A stretch of 64,000 nt of DNA, taken from positions 1 to 64,000 of the forward strand of contig CAXBEV010000001.1 of the NCBI GenBank assembly GCA_963974935.1. The letters are read 5' to 3'. Numbering within the stretch: position 1 is the first letter of the stretch; the number at the start of each line of letters is the position of its first letter. Shown in pieces: positions 53,724-62,819 of the stretch. Under the pieces are notes generated by a model. It was given only the letters and a program-made list of their open reading frames with translations, was not told the origin of the DNA and searched no databases. A program made the translations under genes and the position numbers. This DNA comes from UBA4479 sp963974935 (GTDB lineage: Bacteria > Pseudomonadota > Alphaproteobacteria > Rhodospirillales > Casp-alpha2).

Positions 53724-54446
53724 ATGCAAGAACAACAGATCGATATCGAAACCGAAGACGGCATCATGCCGACGTTTACCTGTTGCCCGGACGGCGATGG
53801 CCCGTATCCGGCAATTGTTTTTTATATGGATGCGCCAGCAATTCGTGAAGAACTGTATGACATGGCCAGGCGCATGGCGTCCGACGGCTATTTCGTGATT
53901 TTGCCCGATTTGTTTTACCGTTTCGGTACGATCCGGTTCCCGTTCCGCAGCGAAAAGACGCGGATTATTTGGTATGCGGCGTTGAGCAACCTGTCGAATG
54001 ACGAAGTGATGATCGATACCAAAGCGATGCTCGACTATATGGACGGACAAGCGGTCGTCAAAAAAGGCCCGATGGCGACCATCGGGTATTGCATGAGCGG
54101 TCGCTTCGTCACCGCAGCCGCCGGTACATTCCCGGACGTGTTCGCCGCGAACGCGTCGCTGTACGGGGTCGGTATCGTCACGGCGAAAGAAGACTCGTCG
54201 CATTTCTTGGTCAAGAATATCAAAGGCGAGATGTATTACGGCTTTGCGGAAACTGATTCGACCGTGCCGGCTTACGTGATCCCGACGCTGAAGGCCGAGT
54301 TAGATGCGCACGATGTCGACTATGTGATCGACGTGCATCCGGGCACACAGCATGGTTTCTGCTTCCCCTCCCGCGACATTTATGACGAGGCGGCGGCCGA
54401 AAAAGTGCACGCTCACTTCATGGACATGTGTAAGCGTAAACTTTGA
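53724..54446 (+). CDS. Dienelactone hydrolase family protein
   Basis: 240 aa alpha/beta hydrolase. The nucleophile elbow GYCMSGR has the Cys used by dienelactone hydrolases, and HPGTQHGFCFPSR holds the catalytic His; an Asp near GFAETDSTVP is the third triad candidate. GGGAG precedes ATG 53724. Substrate unknown. Confidence 0.88.
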   Translation: MQEQQIDIETEDGIMPTFTCCPDGDGPYPAIVFYMDAPAIREELYDMARRMASDGYFVILPDLFYRFGTIRFPFRSEKTRIIWYAALSNLSNDEVMIDTKAMLDYMDGQAVVKKGPMATIGYCMSGRFVTAAAGTFPDVFAANASLYGVGIVTAKEDSSHFLVKNIKGEMYYGFAETDSTVPAYVIPTLKAELDAHDVDYVIDVHPGTQHGFCFPSRDIYDEAAAEKVHAHFMDMCKRKL

Positions 54447-54497
54447 CGCCACAAATGATGTTCTTTATTTGTTCTAATAAATGTGCGACGCTTTGGG

Positions 54498-55592
54498 ATG
54501 GTCGATGTCATTCCAAATCAGGCTCGAAAAGGGCGGGGTGCAGTCTCTAATCGCAGTGGCCGGTTCGAAACCGTGACGCATAGTCGCATTGATGACGGCT
54601 GGGGCACGGCAGACGCGCTGTCTGACGAACGCCCCCGCACCACCGTCACTGACGAGCATCCGAAATCGATCATGGCGCGGAACACGTCGCCGGATATTCC
54701 GTTTGATCGCTCGATCAACCCGTACCGGGGGTGTGAGCACGGGTGTGTGTATTGTTTCGCACGCCCGACCCATGCCTATCACGGCCTCTCTCCGGGGCTT
54801 GATTTTGAAACCAAGCTTTTTGCCAAGCCGAATGCAGCAGCCTTGCTGGATACGACGTTGCGCAAATCCAGCTATGTGCCGGCGACGGTACAACTGGGCG
54901 CGAATACGGACCCGTACCAACCGATAGAGCGCACCCGACGCATCACCCGTGATGTGCTGGAAGTTTTGCAGCGGTTCAATCACCCTGTCGGCATCACGAC
55001 TAAGTCCGATTTGGTGTGCCGCGATATGGATATTTTGGCGCCGATGGCGGCTAAGGGCCTGGCCGGGGTGGCGATCTCGATCACGACGTTGGACGGCAAG
55101 CTGGCCCGCACCTTAGAGCCACGTTGCCCGCGCCCGAGCAAACGCTTGGACGCGATTAAAGCGCTCAGCGACGCAGGTATACCTTGTGCGGTGATGGTCG
55201 CACCGATCATTCCCGGTTTGAACGATCACGAAATTGAAGAAATTTTGGCCTGTGCGCGAGATGCCGGCGCAGTCGCGGCCAGCTATGTGATGCTGCGCCT
55301 GCCCCTCGAAATCCATGGTTTGTTTGAAGAATGGCTGCAGGCGCATGCGCCTGCACGTGCCCGCAAAGTGATGAACCTGGTCCGCGAAACCCGCGGCGGT
55401 AAGGTCTATGACAGCGATTTCAGTCAACGCATGCAGGGCACAGGCGTCTATGCCGACCTCGTCAAAGCCCGCTTCAAAGCGGCTTTGAAGCGCAACGGGT
55501 TTCAGAACAATGCTGCAAGCGGCTTTCGCCAGCGCACCGATTTGTTCGTTCGCCCGCTGGGCACCCTCGATCAGGCCAGCTTATTTGACTGA
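54498..55592 (+). CDS. PA0069 family radical SAM protein
   Basis: 364 aa from ATG 54498 (GTG 54483 is possible). The cluster motif C-x3-C-x2-C is in GCEHGCVYCFARPTHAY near residue 78, after FDRSINPYRG. VQLGANTDPYQPIERTRRIT and the later GLNDHEIEEIL fit the PA0069/SplB-like group. It uses S-adenosylmethionine for a radical reaction that is not defined. An N-terminal extension before the barrel is normal for the family. Confidence 0.88.
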   Translation: MVDVIPNQARKGRGAVSNRSGRFETVTHSRIDDGWGTADALSDERPRTTVTDEHPKSIMARNTSPDIPFDRSINPYRGCEHGCVYCFARPTHAYHGLSPGLDFETKLFAKPNAAALLDTTLRKSSYVPATVQLGANTDPYQPIERTRRITRDVLEVLQRFNHPVGITTKSDLVCRDMDILAPMAAKGLAGVAISITTLDGKLARTLEPRCPRPSKRLDAIKALSDAGIPCAVMVAPIIPGLNDHEIEEILACARDAGAVAASYVMLRLPLEIHGLFEEWLQAHAPARARKVMNLVRETRGGKVYDSDFSQRMQGTGVYADLVKARFKAALKRNGFQNNAASGFRQRTDLFVRPLGTLDQASLFD

Positions 55593-55634
55593 TTGCGCAA
55601 CTTTGCGGCATTCACGCGACGTGGATGTTTTTTC

Positions 55635-56210
55635 ATGTATCATCCGCAGATGATTCGCGCCTTCATCATGATCGGTTTGTTGCTGCCATCTGCCGCTTTT
55701 GCGCAGGCGACATCGTTGGACAACGTGCCGATCGCCTGGGGTGAGGCCGATGAGCGTCATACCACTGTCTGTGCCAAGCGCTGGCACGCGATCAAAATTC
55801 GTGACATCCGCACTCATGCCGTGGACCGAGGGCTTGGCGCTGAAAAGCAGATCGAGATGGAGAGCAAAGCTGTTTTCTCTGGCGAGGCGGACTGCATCAC
55901 GGCGCAAGTGACCTATCGCCCGGTCGTGTACGCTGATGTGATTTTGGGCGCGCGCACTTGGGTGCAGAAGATTGAACGCGGCGGTCCGGTCGCCTGCTTT
56001 GACGGTAAGCGCTGCCGCTGGACCCTACAAGATCAGAGCTTCGTCGAATCGAATGTGGAAATTGGTGGTAAGAGTCATGCCGATGTCGCCTATGTGGCGA
56101 CACCGCGCCCGGTGCAGCCGGCTCGGATCGGCGAACCCGCGCCTTCGGTCACGATGTCGGATCAGATGCCTAAGCCGTCGGATTCTGGCGCGGCAGCCGC
56201 ATCGCATTGA
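55635..56210 (+). CDS. Hypothetical periplasmic protein (191 aa)
   Basis: A signal peptide (MIRAFIMIGLLLPSAAFAQA, with a start at 55635 or 55650) is followed by a soluble domain with four cysteines (TTVCAKRW, EADCITAQ, VACFDGKRC) that could form disulfides in the periplasm. No family recognised. It converges on and overlaps the MFS gene by 41 bp. Confidence 0.65.
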   Translation: MYHPQMIRAFIMIGLLLPSAAFAQATSLDNVPIAWGEADERHTTVCAKRWHAIKIRDIRTHAVDRGLGAEKQIEMESKAVFSGEADCITAQVTYRPVVYADVILGARTWVQKIERGGPVACFDGKRCRWTLQDQSFVESNVEIGGKSHADVAYVATPRPVQPARIGEPAPSVTMSDQMPKPSDSGAAAASH

Positions 56211-57351
56211 ACAGCCCCAAGACGGACGCAACGGCGGCGAACTCCAGCGCCACGCGATAATCGCTCGTTATATCGAAGCTGTAGCCGCCGATAAACGGCC
56301 CGGCCAAGCCGGCGGCCCCCCAGGCGGTCAGCAAAATTCCGAAATTGCGACCATAAGACGCGCGCCCTATAAAGATCGATACCGCCGACGGATAGACACT
56401 GGCCGTCATCCCATACGCGATGCCCGCCATGACTAAGGTGACGACAGCCCCTTCGCCGGTAGGATTGCCGAGGACGACGACCAAGCCAATGGCGCTGGTC
56501 AAATGCGCGAGTCCGGCGACGGAGCGGACCGAGATGAGATCGCTCAGCCAGCCCGAGAATAGCCGACCTGCCGCATTGCCGATCCCAAGCACGGCAACGC
56601 CGGTCACGGCCAGCGCTTCCGGTCCGCCGAAGTGTAAAACGATGGCCGCAGCATGGCCGATTGCCATTGTGCCCGCGAACGCGCCTAGAAAAAATCCAAT
56701 CCAAGAAATGCCGAGTATCCGGCGGTTTTCAGATGGCCCGCGCGCGCGGTCTTGGCGCGGCAATTTGACGCTGCTGAGTGCCAGTAAGACGACCGAGACC
56801 GAACCGACGGCGATCACACTGAGCGCCAACATCCAAAATGTCGCCCGCACGCCGGTTACGGCAATGCTGTCGCTCAATAGGTTCGCTGCCAGGATTGAGC
56901 CTACTGCAAACGACGAAATGATGATGCCATTGGCGAGGCCTGGTTTGTTTGGCAGCGCAAACTGCGCAGTTTGCAGGCTGGTGTTGTAGGCGATGCCGCA
57001 GCCCAGCCCGAATAACACCCCAAAACCGAAGACAATGGTCTGATATCCGCTGCCCATGCCCGCTAAGGCCAGGCCAGCGCCGGCAAGGCCTGCGGACAGC
57101 AGCGGCAGCAGGGCGGTCGGCAGTCGTCCAAAAACGAAGGGCACCAAAAAATTACCGGCAGTGAAGCTGATCACGGCCAGTGAAAAAACAATGCTAACGT
57201 CGGCACGTAATACCGTGAACTCCTGCTCAAGACCTGGAATAAAAACGCTCCACGCATACAGCGAGCCGAACACCATGTTCATGAGCACGCCTGCACCGAG
57301 TGCCAGAATGTGTCGAGAGGTGGTGGGTAGAGTGGCAGGGTTCTCAGTCAT
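56170..57351 (-). CDS. MFS transporter, oxalate/formate antiporter-like
   Basis: 393 aa with 12 hydrophobic helices. The GLYAWSVFIPGLEQEF start and the ALGAGVLMNMVFGSLYAWSV-type first helix, with GLGCGIAYNTSLQTAQFALP in the fourth helix, resemble the OFA family. It probably exchanges small monocarboxylates or similar anions. The direction and substrate are not determined by sequence. Confidence 0.82.
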   Translation of the reverse strand: MTENPATLPTTSRHILALGAGVLMNMVFGSLYAWSVFIPGLEQEFTVLRADVSIVFSLAVISFTAGNFLVPFVFGRLPTALLPLLSAGLAGAGLALAGMGSGYQTIVFGFGVLFGLGCGIAYNTSLQTAQFALPNKPGLANGIIISSFAVGSILAANLLSDSIAVTGVRATFWMLALSVIAVGSVSVVLLALSSVKLPRQDRARGPSENRRILGISWIGFFLGAFAGTMAIGHAAAIVLHFGGPEALAVTGVAVLGIGNAAGRLFSGWLSDLISVRSVAGLAHLTSAIGLVVVLGNPTGEGAVVTLVMAGIAYGMTASVYPSAVSIFIGRASYGRNFGILLTAWGAAGLAGPFIGGYSFDITSDYRVALEFAAVASVLGLFNAMRLPRQNPTA

Positions 57352-57441
57352 GCGCCTTCTTACAAATAGCAGCCTCTAATGTCCCGTGAAATTTCCGCAA
57401 ACACATGATGCAGACTGTGGGGGGTATGTTATCGTCGCTTT

Positions 57442-59025
57442 ATGGAAGCTGCAAATCACGTTGATCTTACCGGCATTGCTTTGGTCGCTTTGGCAGCGTT
57501 GCTTTTCGGGTTCGGCCTGGAAAGACTGCGCCAACCGGCGATTGTTGGCTATATTGTAGCCGGCGTTGCCCTTGGTCCTAGTGGCTTCGCCCTGGTCAGT
57601 GGTCGCGACGGCCTAGAAGTTCTGGCCGAAATGGGCGTGTTGATGTTGTTGTTCATCATCGGCATGGAATTGTCGCTGCGCGCCTTCATGCGGATTTGGA
57701 AAGTCGCCGTATCGACGACGCTGTTCCAGATTGCTGCGTCAACCGGGGTGACGCTGGCGTTTTCGCAGTTCACTGATATTTCTTGGGAACTTGCGGTTCT
57801 GTTGGGCTTCGTCGTTGCGATGTCGTCGACGGCCGTTGCCATCAAAATTCTCGACGACATTGGTGAACTTCGGACAAAAGTCGGGCAGATCACCGTCGGC
57901 GTGTTGATCGCACAAGACATCGCGGTGGTTCCCATGATGTTGACCATCGGCGCGCTCGGTGACGATGGATTCAATCTGGCACAGATTCCGGTGATGATTG
58001 GCTCAGTGCTATTTTTAGCAGGCCTGATTTTTTATGCGAGCCGGGGGAAAAAGATACATCTGCCTTTTGCGGAAAGTTTGGCCGGTAATAAGGAACTGGC
58101 TCCGCTCGCCGGTCTTGCGTTCTGTTTAGGTTGTTCGGCGATTGCCGGTCTGATCGGGCTGTCGGCGGCATATGGCGCATTTATCGCAGGTTTGATCATC
58201 GGCAATTCACAAGCGCGCCACGGCATGTTGGATGCGGTGCTGCCGATTCAAAGCGTGTTGATGATGGTATTCTTCCTATCCATCGGCTTGTTGATCGATC
58301 TAGGTTTCATGATCGACAACATCGGCATGGTGTTGACGTTATTCTTGATGGTCACGGTGTTTAAGACCTTGATCAACGTCGGCTTCCTGCGCATTACCGG
58401 TCAGCCCTGGGCCACGGCTTTCTTGGCTGGCATCAGCATGGCGCAGATCGGGGAATTTTCGTTCTTGCTGGCGGTGGTCGGTATCGGGTCTGGTGTGTTG
58501 GATGAAGAGGGCCGCCGCCTCATCGTTTCGGTGACCGTGCTGAGTTTGGCGCTGAGCCCGCTTTGGGTGATCACAGCGCGTCGCTTAAGTCTGCTGGCAA
58601 ATTACGGTGTTACCGAAGCCACGGATCTTATGCGTCTGGTGTATGGTCCCGAGACGGATGCCATCAGCCAAGCTATGGAGCGCGCAAGCGGTCGCACGCA
58701 ACACACCATGCGGGCGGCGGCGCTGAAGATCCGCCGTTACCGTCAACGCAAGCGCCGCCGCATTGGAAAAGCCGAAGCCGACGCAGATCCGGCTAATGCC
58801 TCTAAAGAGACGGATGCGGTGGTCGACGCGGCCATTGAAGCCGAACTGATTGAGCCGGCAACGGTGAACGCTGAGGCCGAGGCGCCAAGCGTCCCTAAGC
58901 CGGTTAAGCCAAGTAAAAAGCCCACGGCTAAAAAAGTGGATGCCGACACGAAGGCCCCTAAGAAAAAGCCCGTGCGAAAGGCCGCAAAGAAACCGACGCC
59001 CTCAGAACCGTCCGAGGATGCCTGA
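57442..59025 (+). CDS. Monovalent cation:proton antiporter-2 (CPA2) family protein
   Basis: 527 aa. Twelve or so helices with CPA2 features: PAIVGYIVAGVALGPSGFAL, AEMGVLMLLFIIGMELSLR and VLIAQDIAVVPMM (the acidic D in the core). After about residue 415 a hydrophilic tail follows that is unusually rich in Lys, Ala, Pro and Glu (KKPTAKKVDADTKAPKKKP). No TrkA-N domain is seen. It likely exchanges K+ or Na+ for H+. Its end overlaps rnhB by 8 bp. Confidence 0.88.
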   Translation: MEAANHVDLTGIALVALAALLFGFGLERLRQPAIVGYIVAGVALGPSGFALVSGRDGLEVLAEMGVLMLLFIIGMELSLRAFMRIWKVAVSTTLFQIAASTGVTLAFSQFTDISWELAVLLGFVVAMSSTAVAIKILDDIGELRTKVGQITVGVLIAQDIAVVPMMLTIGALGDDGFNLAQIPVMIGSVLFLAGLIFYASRGKKIHLPFAESLAGNKELAPLAGLAFCLGCSAIAGLIGLSAAYGAFIAGLIIGNSQARHGMLDAVLPIQSVLMMVFFLSIGLLIDLGFMIDNIGMVLTLFLMVTVFKTLINVGFLRITGQPWATAFLAGISMAQIGEFSFLLAVVGIGSGVLDEEGRRLIVSVTVLSLALSPLWVITARRLSLLANYGVTEATDLMRLVYGPETDAISQAMERASGRTQHTMRAAALKIRRYRQRKRRRIGKAEADADPANASKETDAVVDAAIEAELIEPATVNAEAEAPSVPKPVKPSKKPTAKKVDADTKAPKKKPVRKAAKKPTPSEPSEDA

Positions 59026-59644
59026 TCTTAGCCTCGAAAAAGCGGCCCTTGGCGCCGGCTGGACTCGCATTGCCGGCATTGACGAGGCTGGGCGTGGCCC
59101 GCTCGCAGGACCCGTTGTCGCAGCCGCTGTTGTCTTAGATGCCCGGGTGTTGTCGTCTCCGGTCTGGGCGGCGTTGGACGATTCCAAGAAAATGACGGCG
59201 ACCGCGCGCGATACTTTATATGAGGTGATCTCTGACACCGCAGATACAGGCGTCGGCATCGCCACCATTGAAGATATAGATCTGTTGAACATTTTGGGTG
59301 CGACCATGAAGGCGATGGGCGATGCGGTGCGCGCGCTTGAACACGCGCCGGACTATGCGCTGATCGACGGAAACCGATTGCCGGTGTTGACGTGTGCGGG
59401 TGCGTGCGTGGTCAAAGGAGACAGCAAATCGATGTCGATTGCCGCCGCCTCGGTGATCGCCAAAGTGACCCGGGACCGCATCATGAAAGACTTGGATCAA
59501 CACTATCCGGGGTATGGCTGGGCGCAAAACGCGGGCTATGGCACAAAGCAGCATATGGACGCGTTAACCCGGTTGGGTGCGACGCCGGCACACCGAAAAA
59601 GTTTCGCGCCGGTGCGCAAGATATTGTCCAAAGGTCAACCTTAA
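59018..59644 (+). CDS. rnhB: Ribonuclease HII
   Basis: 208 aa from ATG 59018. IAGIDEAGRGPLAGPVVAAA holds the first catalytic D-E pair, DYALIDGN the third acid, and VVKGDSKSMSIAAASVIAKV the fourth. The ending HRKSFAPVRKIL is standard. It removes RNA primers and misincorporated ribonucleotides from DNA. It overlaps the antiporter gene and is followed by the ccrM leader. Confidence 0.95.
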   Translation: MPDLSLEKAALGAGWTRIAGIDEAGRGPLAGPVVAAAVVLDARVLSSPVWAALDDSKKMTATARDTLYEVISDTADTGVGIATIEDIDLLNILGATMKAMGDAVRALEHAPDYALIDGNRLPVLTCAGACVVKGDSKSMSIAAASVIAKVTRDRIMKDLDQHYPGYGWAQNAGYGTKQHMDALTRLGATPAHRKSFAPVRKILSKGQP

Positions 59645-59661
59645 GCGCCACATGTTGCTGG

Positions 59662-59721
59662 TTAACGATCTGCTAACCCATTGAATCCATTTAATTCTTG
59701 ACGGCGAATCCTCGCTGACTC
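59662..59721 (+). promoter_or_regulatory. CtrA-like box and three GANTC sites before ccrM
   Basis: TTAA-N7-CTAA (59662-59676) is one base from the CtrA consensus TTAA-N7-TTAA. Three GANTC sites follow within 39 bp: GAATC at 59683, GAATC at 59706 and GACTC at 59717. In Caulobacter ccrM is activated by CtrA and its promoter region contains GANTC sites whose methylation represses it, so this layout suggests the same cell-cycle timing and self-regulation. Confidence 0.7.
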
Positions 59722-59733
59722 AGGATGCGCGGC

Positions 59734-60825
59734 ATGGGCAAAAAGAAAACCAAATCCTGGGTCAATCAAATCCACGTCGGCGAGTGTGTTGCGCTTATGA
59801 ATGCGATGCCTGAAGCCAGTGTAGACATGGTTTTTGCCGACCCGCCGTACAATCTGCAGCTGACCGGCGACTTGATGCGCCCGGAAAGTCAAAAGAAAGT
59901 AGATGCGGTCGACAATGATTGGGATCAGTTTGATTCCTTCAAAATCTATGATGATTTCAGCAAAGACTGGTTGGCGGCGGCGCGTCGCGTCTTGAAGCCG
60001 AACGGTACGCTTTGGGTGATCGGTAGCTATCATAACATTTTTCGGGTCGGCGCGACTCTGCAGGATCTCGGTTATTGGATTCTCAACGATGTGGTTTGGC
60101 GCAAAGCCAACCCGATGCCGAACTTCCGCGGTCGGCGTTTTACCAACGCCCATGAAACCATGATCTGGTGTGCGCGCGACGAGACCAGCAAGTACCGCTT
60201 TAACTACGAGTCGATGAAAGCGCTGAACGACGATCTGCAAATGCGCTCCGACTGGTACCTGCCCATTTGTTCCGGTGGTGAGCGACTTAAAGACGAAAAC
60301 GGCAAGAAAGCCCACCCAACGCAAAAGCCCGAGCCGTTACTGCACCGGGTCATCATGGCGTCGACCGAAGTCGACGACGTGATCTTGGACCCGTTTTTTG
60401 GCACCGGTACCACTGGCGCCGTGGCCAAGCGCTTGGGGCGAAATTGGATCGGACTAGAACGGGAGACCGACTACGTGGGATATGCAGAAAAGCGAATTGC
60501 TGAGGTTGTGCGCTTAGCACCGGATGACATGCTCAACTCACCGTCCAAGCGTGACGAGCCTCGGGTCCCGTTCGGCTGGCTGGTGGAACGGGGTATGTTG
60601 CAGCCGGGGACCGTGTTGACCGATCAGAAGCGTCGCCATAAGGCGCGGGTGCGCGCCGACGGCACGTTGATTTCTGCGGACTTTAAAGGCTCGATCCACC
60701 AAGTCGGCGCGCATGTGCAAAACCTGCCGGCATGCAACGGCTGGACGTTCTGGTGCGTGGATATCGAAGGTGGCACCGTACCGATCGACGTATTTCGTCA
60801 AAAAATCCGCGCTGAACTTCACTGA
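59734..60825 (+). CDS. ccrM: Cell-cycle DNA adenine methyltransferase CcrM (GANTC)
   Basis: 363 aa from ATG 59734 (59725 is an alternative). Beta-class methylase: the catalytic DPPY is in MVFADPPYNLQL near residue 37, and the SAM motif is DPFFGTGTTGAVAKRLGR near 220. The CcrM-specific C-terminal domain (about 265-363, with VPFGWLVERGMLQPG and HQVGAHVQNLPACNGW) follows. It methylates the A of GANTC in late division and controls cell-cycle genes. GANTC sites lie in its own leader. Confidence 0.96.
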   Translation: MGKKKTKSWVNQIHVGECVALMNAMPEASVDMVFADPPYNLQLTGDLMRPESQKKVDAVDNDWDQFDSFKIYDDFSKDWLAAARRVLKPNGTLWVIGSYHNIFRVGATLQDLGYWILNDVVWRKANPMPNFRGRRFTNAHETMIWCARDETSKYRFNYESMKALNDDLQMRSDWYLPICSGGERLKDENGKKAHPTQKPEPLLHRVIMASTEVDDVILDPFFGTGTTGAVAKRLGRNWIGLERETDYVGYAEKRIAEVVRLAPDDMLNSPSKRDEPRVPFGWLVERGMLQPGTVLTDQKRRHKARVRADGTLISADFKGSIHQVGAHVQNLPACNGWTFWCVDIEGGTVPIDVFRQKIRAELH

Positions 60826-60874
60826 TATTTTCGACGCATCACCATTTGATGATCCAAAATGATCATCCAGACGC

Positions 60875-60903
60875 AAAAACGGAGCCCCTGGGGCCCCGTT
60901 TTT
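60875..60903. terminator. Bidirectional terminator between ccrM and hbd
   Basis: AAAAACGG and GGCTCC-type bases on one arm pair with the other arm to form a stem (60879-60887 with 60891-60899, one mismatch), with A5 on the left and T5 on the right. It can end both convergent transcripts. Confidence 0.85.
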
Positions 60904-60925
60904 AACGTCGTTACGACTTTGATGC

Positions 60926-61807
60926 TTAGCGCGTCGGCACCGGTACGTCGGTAGAATAATCATAGAAACCGCGACCGGTCTTGCGACCGAGCCAACCAGC
61001 TTCAACGTACTTCACCAACAGCGGACACGGCCGATATTTGGTGTCGGCCAAGCCATCGTGCAGCACGTGCATCACCGCCAAGCAGGTATCAAGACCGATG
61101 AAGTCGGCAAGTTCTAATGGGCCCATTGGGTGATTGGTGCCCAGCTTCATGGCAGTGTCGATGGCATCAACAGAACCGACGCCTTCGTAAAGTGTATAGA
61201 CCGCTTCGTTGATCATCGGCAGCAAGATACGGTTGACGATGAAGGCCGGGAAATCTTCGGCGTTTACGGCGCGCTTCTTCAGCCGTCCGGTCAGTTCGCG
61301 GATGGTGTCATAGGTCAACTCATCCGTGGCGATGCCTCGGATCAGTTCGACCAATTCCATACGCGGCACTGGGTTCATGAAGTGCATCCCTAAGAATTTG
61401 CCGGGACGGTCGGTCTGCGCACCCAAACGCGTGATCGAGATCGACGACGTGTTCGATGCGATCAATGCATCTTCTTTGAGGATCGGACAGAGCGTGTGAA
61501 GGATTTTCTTCTTCACGTTCTCGTCTTCGCTGGCGGCTTCGATCACGAAGTCGCAGTCTGCGAGAGATGCATACTCGGTGCTCGTGGAGATGTGCGCGAT
61601 TGCTGCATCGACATCTTCGGCGGCAAATTCGCCGCGCTTCACCTGACGTGCCATGCCTTTATGGATTTTATCCATGCCGGCGCTGAGCGCGTCTTCGCTG
61701 ATGTCCAGCATCCGCACATCGAAGCCGGCTTGGGCACATACATGCGCGATACCGCTTCCCATCTGTCCGGAGCCGATAACGCCAATCGTCTTGATGTTTA
61801 CCGACAT
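60926..61807 (-). CDS. 3-hydroxybutyryl-CoA dehydrogenase
   Basis: 293 aa from ATG 61807 (GAGGAG upstream). NAD-binding IGVIGSGQMGSGIAHVCAQ is at the N-terminus. LGMHFMNPVPRMELVELIRG carries the catalytic His, and the C-terminal TNHPMGPLELADFIGLDTCL is conserved. It oxidises (or reduces) 3-hydroxybutyryl-CoA in fatty-acid or PHB metabolism. It follows etfA at 76 bp and is co-directional with it. Confidence 0.93.
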   Translation of the reverse strand: MSVNIKTIGVIGSGQMGSGIAHVCAQAGFDVRMLDISEDALSAGMDKIHKGMARQVKRGEFAAEDVDAAIAHISTSTEYASLADCDFVIEAASEDENVKKKILHTLCPILKEDALIASNTSSISITRLGAQTDRPGKFLGMHFMNPVPRMELVELIRGIATDELTYDTIRELTGRLKKRAVNAEDFPAFIVNRILLPMINEAVYTLYEGVGSVDAIDTAMKLGTNHPMGPLELADFIGLDTCLAVMHVLHDGLADTKYRPCPLLVKYVEAGWLGRKTGRGFYDYSTDVPVPTR

Positions 61808-61882
61808 AGTAGAGTTCTCCTCGCCGTCAAATGCGGCGTCGACATGCTTGTCCATTTTAGTTCCGTTCTCATTTTCTCGGGT

Positions 61883-62818
61883 TTATTTGTCCAACTCGGC
61901 TGACAGGGCCGGGACTGCGTCAAAGAGGTCCGCGACCAGGCCGTAGTCGGCGACCTGAAAAATGGGTGCTTCCTCATCTTTGTTGATCGCGACGATAACT
62001 TTGCTGTCCTTCATGCCGGCGAGGTGCTGGATCGCCCCCGAGATACCGACGGCGACATAAAGATCAGGTGCCACGACCTTGCCGGTTTGTCCGACTTGGT
62101 AATCGTTTGGAACGAAACCGGCATCGACCGCTGCACGGGATGCGCCGACGGCGGCGCCCAGTTTATCGGCGATCTCTTCCAGCATCGAAAAATTGTCGCC
62201 CGACTGCATGCCGCGGCCACCGGAAATCACGATGCCGGCGCTGGTCAGTTCGGGACGTTCTGATTTCGTCAGGTTTTGCGAGACGAATTCGGAAAGCTCG
62301 CTCTTGGTTGCAGCGTCAATCTGCTCAACCGACGCCGAGCCGCCTTCAATAGGTGCCGCATCAAATGCGGTGGCGCGAACGGTGATGACTTTGACCGCAT
62401 CCGTCGATTGCACGGTCGCCATGGCGTTGCCGGCATAGATCGGGCGCACAAAGGTGTCTGCACTGACGATGCCGGAAATTTCAGAAATCTGTTGTACGTC
62501 CAACTTCGCGGCGACGCGCGGCATGATGTTTTTGCCCGACGTCGACGCAGGCGCGACGATATAGTCATAACCGTCGGCGACGCTCAGGATCATATCTGCA
62601 ATGCCTTCTGCCAACGAATATGCATAGTGATCGGCGTCCGCGTGCAGCACTTTGCTGACGCCCACGACCTTTGACAATTCCTCGGCAACGGCGGCGCAGT
62701 CTTTGCCGGCCACAATAGCGGTGACGTCGCCTAACTCTGCAGCCGCAGTGATTGCGTTTAGGGTAACCGGCCGAAGTGCTGCGTTGTCATGATCTGCGAA
62801 TAAAAGAACGTTTGCCAT
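61883..62818 (-). CDS. etfA: Electron transfer flavoprotein alpha subunit
   Basis: 311 aa. The C-terminal FAD domain includes VISGGRGMQSGDNF, GASRAAVDAGFVPNDYQVGQTGK-type loops, YVAVGISGAIQHLAGM and a VAINKDEEAPIFQVADYG ending. It forms a heterodimer with EtfB and receives electrons from acyl-CoA dehydrogenases, passing them to ETF-QO (35391-37082). The start is 1 base after the etfB stop. Confidence 0.95.
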   Translation of the reverse strand: MANVLLFADHDNAALRPVTLNAITAAAELGDVTAIVAGKDCAAVAEELSKVVGVSKVLHADADHYAYSLAEGIADMILSVADGYDYIVAPASTSGKNIMPRVAAKLDVQQISEISGIVSADTFVRPIYAGNAMATVQSTDAVKVITVRATAFDAAPIEGGSASVEQIDAATKSELSEFVSQNLTKSERPELTSAGIVISGGRGMQSGDNFSMLEEIADKLGAAVGASRAAVDAGFVPNDYQVGQTGKVVAPDLYVAVGISGAIQHLAGMKDSKVIVAINKDEEAPIFQVADYGLVADLFDAVPALSAELDK

Positions 62819-62819
62819 G

